Assembly: GCA_038239345.1 (NCBI GenBank)
Contig: JBBSEX010000039.1
Location: 1 to 25,547, forward strand
Reading direction: 5' to 3'
Length of the DNA: 25,547 nucleotides
Origin: JBBSEX01 sp038239345
GTDB lineage: Bacteria > Acidobacteriota > Terriglobia > Bryobacterales > Bryobacteraceae
The translations under genes were made by a program, and so were the position numbers. Under the pieces are notes generated by a model. It searched no databases. It was given only the letters and a program-made list of their open reading frames with translations, and was not told the DNA's origin. Below, in pieces: positions 14,897 through 24,200 of this stretch; positions within the stretch are counted from its first letter, which is position 1; the number at the start of each line of letters is the position of its first letter.

Positions 14897-17800
14897 TCAC
14901 AAGCGCGTCATAGTAGGACTGAGCGTGGAACCGATGCTCTTCACGATCGGAATGTAGGCGTTCGCGGCCATATAGTCGGTAGCGCCCGCCGTGCCGAGTC
15001 CAATCCGCTTTAGCGCCTCCACCACTACCTTATCGGCACAGCCGTTGATCGCCGTGGTCCATTCCGGCTCGGTCGGCGGAGGGGTGTCAACCGGAAATTC
15101 GATGTTATAGTCCCAGCGATCGCTAACTGCATCTTCTGACCCGGCAAATTCTGGATCGATATTAAAATTGAGGTGCGCGCTAGTGGTTGCGGTCTCCGAC
15201 AAGCGCATAGTGAAGTGCACGTAGCATTTGGCAAAACTGCGCGACGGTCCCAGATCAAACTGGGCAAAGACTTTGTTGTTGAGTGCACCCTCAAACCTGG
15301 AGACCAGTCTTTTGGCAAATGCCTCACGGCGCGTTTTGTGCGCGACCTCCGCGAGAAATCCCGAGAACGTCAAGCCGACATTCAGGAGGATCAGCAGGAT
15401 CCCGTCCACCGGAGCGCCATCAGAGGCATTCGGCAATACCTGCGTCGTGAAAATTTCCTTACCGCACTGGTATAGGTAGGAGTCGTAGATTACGTCGGCT
15501 GGCGAGTGGTAGCGCGTATAAGCGCGCATCGGCCAGTAATTGAAAGCCCGGCCTGGATGGGAACTTCCATTCTGATAATGAGGCAGGCAGTAGTTACTTT
15601 CCGCCCCGTGTTCTATCTTGAAGTCCACGCCCATATCGGCAATATTGTTTTTTAGCCACTCGGTCAACGTCCAGAACGATCTGGGGCGGACCGCTCGATT
15701 GCCTACCATCATGGCCGAGGCGGCCGGCCGATCCAGGTTGAACGGAGCGCCGGGAATGTGGTTGGAACCCCAGGCCTTTTCTCCATAAGCGCTGGCGTTG
15801 CTTGGATACTCGTCGGGCTGTCCGTGCGCGTGACCCGTTTCGTGGGCTCCGGCAAATCCTCTGGTGGTGTTCGCGAGGCCGGCATCGCCGCGTAGCTGCC
15901 CCGTACCCGCTCCGGCGTTCATGGAGCTGGTTTTACTTTCCTCAACCGTTTTGATTTTGAAATGACACCAATTCGACTTTAGCGACGCCGCACCGACTTC
16001 GTAGGCTTGGACGAACGTTCTCATCTTGATCTTGAAGGTGGTTGCGCCTGCTTTCGGATATAGCCACGTCTGCTCTGAATTCACGCCATCGTTGCCGCTC
16101 CAACGGCTGCCGCAATCGGCCAAAAAATTGGAGCGCCAGGTCTTGCGGGCATCGTCACCCGCGCCGATGTTGCTGGCCTCAGCGTCGAAATCGAAGGTGA
16201 ATCGCTGAAACCGCAGCAGAACCGATTTCTCCAGCGTTCCATCAAACTCGCAGCAGCGAATCAAAGCCAGATCGGAGCGTCCGTTCGTGAAGGTGTTGTC
16301 GCCGACTCCGATTTGGGTTGTCCACTCATCGTAGAAATTGCTTCCGGCGCGCGGCATTCCTTTGGTGACGAATTCGCTCCCGTAAAAGGGTTGAATCGTA
16401 TAGTAAGGATGCTTCGTGTCGTCCTTCACAAGTGACGGGCTGGGCTTATTGGCTCCGGCGGCAGCACCTACGCCTGCCGCGGTCGCGTCCACCCAGGCGA
16501 CGCCGGCACGGGCGCCGGTGGGCAACTTAGGCTTCGCGCTATCGAATTTCGTGCGCTTGTGAAATACGTCATACAGGTTGCCCTTCGCTGCCACAAGGCG
16601 AATCCACCCGCTGTAGTCGGCGACATAGTTCGCGGGCAGTTTGATGCGGCTGTAATAGGGCATTTTATTTGCCTTATCGTGGCGGTATATTCCTTCCGGT
16701 GAATGCCACACCTCTTCGGACGGCCCTTGCGGCTTTTTCGGAAGATCCGCACGCCGGTCCGCGGCCTTATCGGCAGGAGTGCGCGCCCCCGCTGGTTTCT
16801 TGGCAACAGCAGGAACTACCGGCGGAGCTCCTGTCGGCGGCGTGGGTGGACCGGCAGGATCTGCCGCTGCAGTGGGTTCGGCAGTGGACCAGGAGTCGCC
16901 CTCAAATGTGTTGCGGAAGATAGCTACCCGGTCGTTCGGATCGGCCTCGACTTCTGTCTCTTCCCAACGCCATTCGATCGGCTTCAGATCCTTGTCGGTA
17001 AGAACTATATCATCCAGCGAGAAAATCAGCGGGATTGCCTGGGTAGTTTGTCTGCGCGCCATTTCTTCGTAGTATTCCTGCTCTTTCTCTTTCTTTGAGA
17101 AGCGGCAGAAATACTGCATGGAGCGCCATTCTTCGGGCAAATCGTAATAGCGCAAGCGGTCGACGATGGGCTTATAGTCCGTGTCGGTATCTTTCAATTC
17201 CTTCCATTCCCGCTTGTCTTTCTCGGTGGATTTCAGGAAGCGATGTTTCTCATCGGTCTTGAAACGCAGCACCGATTTCTGATTGGGATTGGCGTTTTCC
17301 TTATTGGCGTCGTCGGTCCGAATGATCCACGGAAGAACCTGTACGAGTTTAGTAGTGTCCTTGTCTTTCGTTACCGCCCAGTTGGCTAAAGTCGTGAGTT
17401 TATCGATGGCCGGATTCTCATCGGCGGTGACGTCTGTCTCGTAGCCCTCCAGGAACACCGGCAGGGAGGTGATGGGTTCCTTGTTGTGATCGCTGATGCC
17501 AAAGTAGCGATCGAAATATTCGAACTTGATGTACTGCCAGTGCGGATCCAGAGTACAGACGGCGGGGCTGCCATCTTCGCCGACGATGGTGCCCAGCATC
17601 TCAAGCCGCTCAAACTTGTTTTCGATGTTGGTAAAGGTGGGGGCTTGGTTGACGTCCCAATCGGAATTCTTCATCGTCCACTTCGTTTTGGGGAACATGA
17701 AGACGCGCTTCTTGTCGTCGTAGATTTTCTTCTGAAGATCGTTGTCCTTGGTGAACGGAGCGTCCTCTTCCACCAGTTTCGGTTTGTCTACAGTGTCGGT

Positions 17801-18805
17801 GTCATAAGCTTCCACCATCACGAACGGTCTTTTCGGCTGCTCGAATTTTACTTCGAACCACTTCTTGGAACGCTTCACTTCGATGTAGTTCTTGCCGCCA
17901 GGACCATCCAGCATGATGCCATCGTCGCCAATGACGGCCTCGATCTTTTCGGTGCCGGTCATGAAGAGCTGGAGCTTCATGTCCTTGGGGAAGACGCGCA
18001 CCTTGTCGGCGAAGTTTTCGTCCGGATCCTGAAACTGGAACTTCAGGTAAATGCGGATCATGGGCGTTACTTTGAATTCCAGAAGCTTAGTGTCACCACC
18101 GGCTAAAGCCTGCGACTGCGTGGGACCGGGCGCTTCGATCTTGTAAGTGATGGCGTCTTGTCCGGCGAAGCTGATGGTGACTTTATAGGTGCCGGGAGCT
18201 ACCTCGGTGCTCTGATATTCATCGGTCAGGGTAGAAACACCACGGGAGACTTCGGCGTCCGAGGCGTCCTGAATCAGAATGTTCGCATTGGGGATAAGCC
18301 GCGTGGGCACATCGATGTCAGTGACCTTCACCTGCAGCGTCGCCTTCAACATGCAGGGGAGCGTAGTTTGCGCGGCGGCAGGTGGTGGGACCTGGTTCTT
18401 AAATTTCGTTTTCGGCGCGGCGGGATCGGGCGGCGGCGGCGCAGGGGGTGCTTCCGGGCTGATAGCAACGACGTGAGGTGGTGGAGCTTCGGGTGCTTTT
18501 TGGAACCCAACCGGAATGGCGTCAGGTTGGGCAGCGACCGGGTCAGGCACGGCTACGACGGGTTGGTCAACGGCGGGCTCGGCCACAGCTTCTTTAACCG
18601 GGTCGACCACGACAGGGTCGGGTTTAGATGCGGGCGCGGGCTTTTTGTCCGCCAACCCGACGGCGTCGGCTACTTTATCGACGATAGCCGAGATCCACGC
18701 GGGAGCCTTCCAGCCACTATCCTGCTTGGCGGGCGGAGGCGTTGGCCCTAAGGCGGCTTGCTGCGCCGCTCCGTGCGGAGCCCCGTCGGTTTTCTTACCT
18801 GCCAC
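14897..18805 (-). CDS. Giant multidomain protein with metzincin-like zinc metallopeptidase site
   Basis: 1302 residues, GTG start 30 bases after the upstream stop, no signal peptide or membrane helix. An N-terminal helix is followed by a Pro/Ala-rich stretch (about 50-145). A prealbumin/carboxypeptidase-regulatory-like beta module comes next (about 152-215; LQVKVTDIDVPTRLIPNANI, VAPGTYKVTISF). A long lysine/aspartate-rich part (220-640) and a second proline-rich linker (about 642-693) precede the catalytic part. There His988-Glu989-Thr-Gly-His992 and Gly995, Asp998 make HExxHxxGxxD in AGAHETGHAHGQPDEYP. A Met-turn (SAMMVGN, Met1032-1033) followed by VRPRSFW lies 34 residues on. This suggests a zinc endopeptidase of metzincin type with Asp as third ligand. 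The architecture recalls secreted toxins or effectors. Substrate and delivery route unknown; functional reading is inference. Confidence 0.75.
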   Translation of the reverse strand: MAGKKTDGAPHGAAQQAALGPTPPPAKQDSGWKAPAWISAIVDKVADAVGLADKKPAPASKPDPVVVDPVKEAVAEPAVDQPVVAVPDPVAAQPDAIPVGFQKAPEAPPPHVVAISPEAPPAPPPPDPAAPKTKFKNQVPPPAAAQTTLPCMLKATLQVKVTDIDVPTRLIPNANILIQDASDAEVSRGVSTLTDEYQSTEVAPGTYKVTISFAGQDAITYKIEAPGPTQSQALAGGDTKLLEFKVTPMIRIYLKFQFQDPDENFADKVRVFPKDMKLQLFMTGTEKIEAVIGDDGIMLDGPGGKNYIEVKRSKKWFEVKFEQPKRPFVMVEAYDTDTVDKPKLVEEDAPFTKDNDLQKKIYDDKKRVFMFPKTKWTMKNSDWDVNQAPTFTNIENKFERLEMLGTIVGEDGSPAVCTLDPHWQYIKFEYFDRYFGISDHNKEPITSLPVFLEGYETDVTADENPAIDKLTTLANWAVTKDKDTTKLVQVLPWIIRTDDANKENANPNQKSVLRFKTDEKHRFLKSTEKDKREWKELKDTDTDYKPIVDRLRYYDLPEEWRSMQYFCRFSKKEKEQEYYEEMARRQTTQAIPLIFSLDDIVLTDKDLKPIEWRWEETEVEADPNDRVAIFRNTFEGDSWSTAEPTAAADPAGPPTPPTGAPPVVPAVAKKPAGARTPADKAADRRADLPKKPQGPSEEVWHSPEGIYRHDKANKMPYYSRIKLPANYVADYSGWIRLVAAKGNLYDVFHKRTKFDSAKPKLPTGARAGVAWVDATAAGVGAAAGANKPSPSLVKDDTKHPYYTIQPFYGSEFVTKGMPRAGSNFYDEWTTQIGVGDNTFTNGRSDLALIRCCEFDGTLEKSVLLRFQRFTFDFDAEASNIGAGDDARKTWRSNFLADCGSRWSGNDGVNSEQTWLYPKAGATTFKIKMRTFVQAYEVGAASLKSNWCHFKIKTVEESKTSSMNAGAGTGQLRGDAGLANTTRGFAGAHETGHAHGQPDEYPSNASAYGEKAWGSNHIPGAPFNLDRPAASAMMVGNRAVRPRSFWTLTEWLKNNIADMGVDFKIEHGAESNYCLPHYQNGSSHPGRAFNYWPMRAYTRYHSPADVIYDSYLYQCGKEIFTTQVLPNASDGAPVDGILLILLNVGLTFSGFLAEVAHKTRREAFAKRLVSRFEGALNNKVFAQFDLGPSRSFAKCYVHFTMRLSETATTSAHLNFNIDPEFAGSEDAVSDRWDYNIEFPVDTPPPTEPEWTTAINGCADKVVVEALKRIGLGTAGATDYMAANAYIPIVKSIGSTLSPTMTRL

Positions 18806-18835
18806 TGATGGAATGCCCCCGGTATAAGTTTGTTA

Positions 18836-19597
18836 TCACGACCGCGTTCCTAAGGATTGAGCAATATGTTCGCCGGCGGCTTGAAACAAGCGGCGTCCCC
18901 TGATTGTTCCAGCGGACAGCTTGGGATCGTGCAAGGTTTTGGAAATCCACGAATAGAGTGGATCCTGATGCATGCCGGAGCCGACCATAAACATCAGTCC
19001 GGTGTAAGAGAGAATGCCCTGATTGTCCTCAATGCCGTATTGCCGCGATTCTTTTATCCCGGCTTGAATGAGGGTGCGCGTCACGGCCTCACCCTGATAG
19101 GCGTACTTTTCGGGGAAGAATTTTTCCAGGACGCCGCAAAGGTTTCCTTCGAACTCGCCACCCCGCGGAGGAGCGGTACTTAGATCGTATTTCTTCACAC
19201 GAACCATCGCGCGGATAAGGTGTCCGTTAGCGGGGCCGGCGATGAGATCGATGTATTTCATGGCGGCGGCGAAGAAGACATGCATCGAGCCGACGCGCTC
19301 GGCAAGGGTGGATTCGCCGCCGGCTTCCCAATTCCAGGGCAGCTGGGGATCGCGGTGGAAGTCGACACCGAGCATGAACATCAGGGACAGGAAGTAAGCG
19401 ATTTCGCGCTCCAGGGGGAAACCCTGCTGCGTGGAGAGCTCGATTGCGGATTGCACAAGTTTCAAGACTTCTGCCCGGCCGATAAGGTTGCACTCATCGG
19501 GATAAAACTGAAAGCCGTGTTGTACGAGCTCGCTTTCAAACTGCAGTCGAGGCTGACGGCCGAGGGCGGACATTTGCTCGCGTCGAATTAACAGCAT
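18836..19597 (-). CDS. Unnamed protein with two copies of the MLxIRRxQ helical domain
   Basis: 253 mainly helical residues. Start ATG at 19597 overlaps the upstream propeller stop by one base (TGATG), showing translational coupling. It is an internal duplication. Copy 1 (about 3-115) contains FYPDECNLIGRAEVLKLVQS and YFLSLMFMLGVDFHRDPQLP; copy 2 (about 130-235) contains FFPEKYAYQGEAVTRTLIQA and YTGLMFMVGSGMHQDPLYSW. A third copy is encoded alone at 20881. I recall similar domains near secretion-effector genes in other bacteria but cannot name the family with certainty. Position directly before the giant metallopeptidase suggests a chaperone, adaptor or immunity partner (inference). No enzyme motif seen. 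Confidence 0.7.
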   Translation of the reverse strand: MLLIRREQMSALGRQPRLQFESELVQHGFQFYPDECNLIGRAEVLKLVQSAIELSTQQGFPLEREIAYFLSLMFMLGVDFHRDPQLPWNWEAGGESTLAERVGSMHVFFAAAMKYIDLIAGPANGHLIRAMVRVKKYDLSTAPPRGGEFEGNLCGVLEKFFPEKYAYQGEAVTRTLIQAGIKESRQYGIEDNQGILSYTGLMFMVGSGMHQDPLYSWISKTLHDPKLSAGTIRGRRLFQAAGEHIAQSLGTRS

Positions 19598-20748
19598 CAC
19601 GCAACGCCCAACCGGTATACGTGCTGGCGGCCACAGACCAATACTGAGCCATCGTCCATGAGCACGGGCGCGGCGCCCAGTAAGGACTCGTCGGCAAAGC
19701 GGAAAAGAATGCCGCGCTGCCCTTCCCGATCAAAGGCGGCGACTTCATTGGCATCGCTAACGATCAAGGTGTCGTCGGCGGAGACGGTGGCCGCGGTGGG
19801 GTTTCCCTCAGTGGTTCGAGTCCACTGCAGGTTACCTGTTTGATCGACACAGAGAATTCGGTTTCCGCCCATGACGTAGGCCTGGTGACTGGAGCCTACG
19901 ATGGGCGGAAGGCTGCCCCGATTGGCTGGCGGAAGAACGCGATACTGCATCGCTCGCTGGGCCTGCGGGGTGAGCAAAGACAAAAGACGCTCATCGAAGC
20001 CATCCGTGATCAGGTAGATCCAGCCATTGCCGTCCACCGTGAAGGAGACCGGAACGAAATCCCCCTGAATCAGATCGTAGGGTTGGAGGTTGGGACCTAA
20101 TGCGACGATGCGATCGCGCGAGGCGACGTAGATCGAATGAGGCGTAACGGCGACGATCGCGTCCGGCATTTCCAGGGTGAGCGTAATCGGAGCCTCTGGC
20201 TCACGACCGGGAAAGGGCTCGCGAATAGACATCGATTCGAGGAACGCGGTTTCCACACCGGCGGGATCCGTACGGCGACCGGAGACGATGAGCGAATCAC
20301 TGCAGCGGCCGAGGTGAAGCGCGTGGACACCGTTCGACTTCAGGGAAACCTCACGTGTGAGGCGGCCATTCACCAAGTCGTGGAAGTGTATTAATCCAGA
20401 CGAATCAAGAGTAATGAACCGGCGCGAGAGGCCGTCAAAGTGAATCGCCGTGGGTCCCGTTTTACGCTCAGCGACGGTCAGTCCATCCAGCCCGAGAATC
20501 TTCCAGCCGGATGCACTGGTTACCAGGAAGCGATCAGCGGCAGCGAAGAACTGTGTGGGCTTGAAGAACTCCCTGAGGTCATAACGTTGCAGTATGACCA
20601 ATTCGGCAGCTAACGCTGGGCCAGACTGCGGCGCTGCCTGGTCGGGTTTGCGCTGTTTAGGCGATGTCGGCGAAATCGCTTTCACTGGCAAAGAAGTACT
20701 CCAACTTATGCCAGTGGGCGGTGCCGCGTCGCGAACGTCGGAAAACAC
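19597..20748 (-). CDS. PQQ-like beta-propeller protein B
   Basis: 383 residues with beta-blade repeats: GWKILGLDGLTVAERKTG, SGLIHFHDLVNGRLTREVSL, HSIYVASRDRIVALGPNLQP, GWIYLITDGFDERLLSLL, RILCVDQTGNLQWTRTTEG. It is a paralogue of propeller A, most evident in the C-terminal third. The GTG start at 20748 is supported by GGAGG seven bases upstream. There is no signal peptide, so it should be cytoplasmic as encoded. It is the first gene of the minus-strand operon and overlaps the next gene by one base. Neither calcium nor PQQ ligands are recognisable; role unknown, possibly a binding or assembly partner. Confidence 0.8.
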   Translation of the reverse strand: MFSDVRDAAPPTGISWSTSLPVKAISPTSPKQRKPDQAAPQSGPALAAELVILQRYDLREFFKPTQFFAAADRFLVTSASGWKILGLDGLTVAERKTGPTAIHFDGLSRRFITLDSSGLIHFHDLVNGRLTREVSLKSNGVHALHLGRCSDSLIVSGRRTDPAGVETAFLESMSIREPFPGREPEAPITLTLEMPDAIVAVTPHSIYVASRDRIVALGPNLQPYDLIQGDFVPVSFTVDGNGWIYLITDGFDERLLSLLTPQAQRAMQYRVLPPANRGSLPPIVGSSHQAYVMGGNRILCVDQTGNLQWTRTTEGNPTAATVSADDTLIVSDANEVAAFDREGQRGILFRFADESLLGAAPVLMDDGSVLVCGRQHVYRLGVA

Positions 20749-20880
20749 TATATCCCCTCCGGTAATAAGTGTGATCTTCCTTCCGAAGACCCCCCATTAT
20801 GTCATACGTAACCGGCCACGTTCGAGCGCCCCATTTACTGCATGCTAGGATAGATCTCGCCTGGAGGGCAGCGCACCGAA
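20749..20880. promoter_or_regulatory. Divergent promoter region of the two giant-protein operons
   Basis: 132 bases between the GTG of propeller B and the ATG of the single-domain protein. It must drive both operons unless they are read from outside. TAGGAT (20846-20851) could be a -10 for the plus direction, but no good -35 is present. A GGAGGG site (20862-20867) precedes the plus-strand gene. No clear operator palindrome seen. Confidence 0.45.
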
Positions 20881-21258
20881 ATGCTGCAGATTCGCCGCAC
20901 CCAGATTCACATCCTTCAAGAGAACTTACTGGATCGATTCATCGACGATACCGTCAATCATCTCCTGACACATTTTCCCGATCCGTGCGCTTCGGCATTT
21001 ACCGGTCGCGACGCAGTCCGGGCTTTCGTGTCACGCGGCATGGATAAGGCTTCGAGCTGGAACGTGAACAGCGCGGAGGCAGTCATGGCGCTGCTTGAGC
21101 TCTGGCTCCAGTTTGGTGAAAATTTTGAGCGCAGCCCCCTAAGGCTTTGGACCATGAACATACTGGCCCATCCCGAGTTGCCTGGCGTCGCTAAAGTCGA
21201 CGTAATTCGAGACCGTCACCTTCAACTCACGGGTGGCTGTGTCATGGTCAAGTACTAA
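20881..21258 (+). CDS. Unnamed protein with one MLxIRRxQ helical domain
   Basis: 125 residues. It begins MLQIRRTQIHIL, matching MLLIRREQMSAL of the duplicated protein on the other strand. It continues with HFPDPCASAFTGRDAVRAFV, then LLELWLQFGENFERSPLRLW, the same pattern as the two copies there. After this core come about 25 residues of its own. GGAGGG lies 13 bases before the ATG. It ends 18 bases before the nitrilase-like giant and is surely co-transcribed with it. The parallel arrangement on both sides of the divergent promoter suggests each giant has a dedicated partner of this family. Function unknown. Confidence 0.75.
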   Translation: MLQIRRTQIHILQENLLDRFIDDTVNHLLTHFPDPCASAFTGRDAVRAFVSRGMDKASSWNVNSAEAVMALLELWLQFGENFERSPLRLWTMNILAHPELPGVAKVDVIRDRHLQLTGGCVMVKY

Positions 21259-21276
21259 CTTCTCTGATCGATTCCT

Positions 21277-24200
21277 ATGCCCTATTGTGTAAACTGCGGT
21301 AAGCCTCTCAAGTGTACTTGTGATAAGCCCCAACAACCCATTGGGCAGACCGCGATCGATTGTCCAAAGTTGGCCAAAGGTAGGCTTTGGATTCATGTCA
21401 CCGATGACCTTGGTGTGAATATTCCAGGTGTACCGGTGAGCGGAAAAATCGAACAGCCCACCGGTGGTAGCGGCATGGCCAAGTTTGAAGATTTGGAGCC
21501 CGGCTCATACACCGCGGCTATGAAGCCGTCCCCGGCGAACCTGAAACTCTATGACGTCATCAAAGGGACCGAACTCAGTAAACCCGTCCAGGTTAAGGCT
21601 GGCGTTCTGGCCTATGTGCTGTTCGATCTCGTCCGCAAAGCAAAGTTGAAGGTCCGGTTTGTAGTGAAGTCCGGGACGGGTCTGGCGACGGAATCGCCGC
21701 TCGATGCAGTGGGCATTCCTGTTCAGGCGGTATATACCGGCGATGGCGCGCAGCCGAAAGAGGAATCCCGTACGTCGGCGGGCAGTATCGCGGATTTTGG
21801 AGTTGTTTCAGCCGGCAAATACAAATTGACGCCCACCTTTACGGGCCTAAGCAAAGACGATTACGACCATGTCGACGACCCGCAAGAAGTGGAACTCCAG
21901 CCGGGCGACGACGCGCCAGTTGTATTCGAGGTAAAACGCAAGGCCAAGCTGACGGTGAAATTTGTGTTGAAGGCTTGCGGTCCGAAATTCCTCGACGATC
22001 TGCCGTTCAAGACCACCGCCATCCCTGTAAAGGCCACCCCAAAGGACAAGGGTTCAACGGACAACAAGACCACCGTGGAAGACCAGGCGGTGCTCAAGTT
22101 GACGCCGGCAAGCTACGCGGTAACGCCGGATTATTCCGTGCTAGGCACGATGTTCGAGTGGAAGCCTGAGCCGCGCGATGTGGCTGTCGACGGGGATGAT
22201 GGTGACCCGTTGGTATTCGAACTTGGCCGCAAGGCAAAGCTCAAGGTGGAGATCGTCTATGAGCACGACCCCGATCATCACCTGCGCGACACAGAAGACG
22301 GGATAGTGCCCATTAAGCTCGAGTTTCTAGGCAATGACTTCAAACCCGCCGCAACCTTGCCGGACGGGAACACCAAGGAAGGTATTGCAGAGTTTGCGGA
22401 TCTCTCGCCGGGAAAGTATAAGATTACGCCCGATTTCTCCAAGCTAGACAAGTGCAAGTTCGATTACACGCCCGCGCCGTGCGAGGTAGAGGTTTTCCCC
22501 GGCGTCGATGAACCAGTGATCTTCAAGGTAGAGCCGCTCTATCAAAAGGTGCACTTCATCGGGCATACGCTGCTAGCGATTCCCACCCAGGTGTACAAGC
22601 CGCACGCGGAGGACGCCGACAAGCTGACGATTACGGAAGTCCCGGATCAAAAGCGGACGTTCGCCTATACCAGCCGACCTATGCCCGGCTTGCCATACAC
22701 CGCGAAAGATTTTGCCGACCCCACCAAGGTGTCTTTCTTCGGCGGCAAGAAGCTGAGCTTTAAGAAACGGCCCGCCAGCGAGGGTGGCGCCCCTTGGACG
22801 CTGGCTGACCTGCATCCGGACTTCCGTGACACTACGAAGGTGGAATATGACGCCACTTGGAATGCTACGTTCAAGCGACGGCCGGAGACAGATACCCCTT
22901 ATTGCTACGAGGAATTGAAAGGCGTCTGGAAAGGCCGCTATCACGGTTATAGGGATGATGCCGAAGACATCGACCATCGCGTGGCGTTTGTCGCCGATAC
23001 CCTGGACAAGGCCTTCGCGCAAGCTGACAAGCACCCCACGGTTCTGAAGGTCTTCATGATTCCGGAATGTTTCTTTCAAGGCGTGTATGGAGCTTATCTT
23101 GTGGACGACGCTTCAAAACTGCTGACCAAGCTGCAGAAACTGGTGGCGCCGGTGAAATGGAAGGACTGGGTGTTTGTATTTGGAACCGTCAATTCGGTAT
23201 TCGCGCCACTACCGCCTGCAGGCATCGGGTACAAGCGGGAAATTTACGAGATGCGAAACCACGCGCCGGTGCTTCGCGGCGGATTAGGCAAAGAGAATGG
23301 CTTTGGAGAAACTTCCACCCGCATGATCCAGAAGCTGGTGAACTCGGCGGAATTGGCCGACGAGCTGATTCCGCACCCGGATCCTGTGCGCCTCCAGGCC
23401 ATCAACGAAGACGTTCAGTTCGCCGATACCGAAAACGACGACAAGGTCGGCAAAGTGCTTATGGAGATCCTGAACGATAAGGGGGAAAGCGGAGCTCCAG
23501 CCAGACTTTTCATCACCGATAACGGATTGCCAAAGGAATGGTGGCCCAGCTTAACCGAATCGCTGGAAGGTATCTTAGGCGACTGGGGTTTGACCAGGGT
23601 CACTCGCGCTATTCGCGTTGCTTGTAATGACAAAATTAACAGCCGCCCGTTAAAAGACTGGGTGTGCGTCACAATCGCTGCCGATGTTAACAAAACTAGC
23701 GAAATCGTTTCGAAAAAAGACGCTATGTTGCAAGCCGTCGGGAGTGAGTGGCAGAAACAGTATTCAGGTTTGGAGCGGGCGGAGTGGAGAACAAACACGG
23801 CAGCCCGGACAGCCGTGTTGAACAGCGTCATCAACGACAAGACCACACCCGCTACAGAATGGGGCCTCATTCTGCCGTATCAGAAGGAATACGTGCAGTC
23901 GGAGCTTGCGACCCTAAACCGCGAGTACGACGATCTCAGCGGTCAGTTGAAGGTTGTGATGCCGGCTCTCGATCTCGAGGCGGTGGAAACCGTGGCGTTC
24001 AATAAAATCGACGAAGTGCACCGGAAACTCTGCACAGAACTCAAAGAGTACGAGGACAAGCCTGCCGAACTTGTGACCGCGTTAGACGGAGCCAAGCTTA
24101 AGAAGGTCCAGGCAAAGAGCAATCCTGCCCGACTCCTCGCATGCGAGCAGGAAATCCAGGAGATCAATGACCAGATAGAGGAGCTCAGGCTAAATCCTGA

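Noticed and set aside
17486..18106. 206-residue plus-strand frame inside the metallopeptidase gene
   Set aside because: Antisense shadow of a GC-rich coding region; no recognisable domain, and the minus frame is long and ordered.
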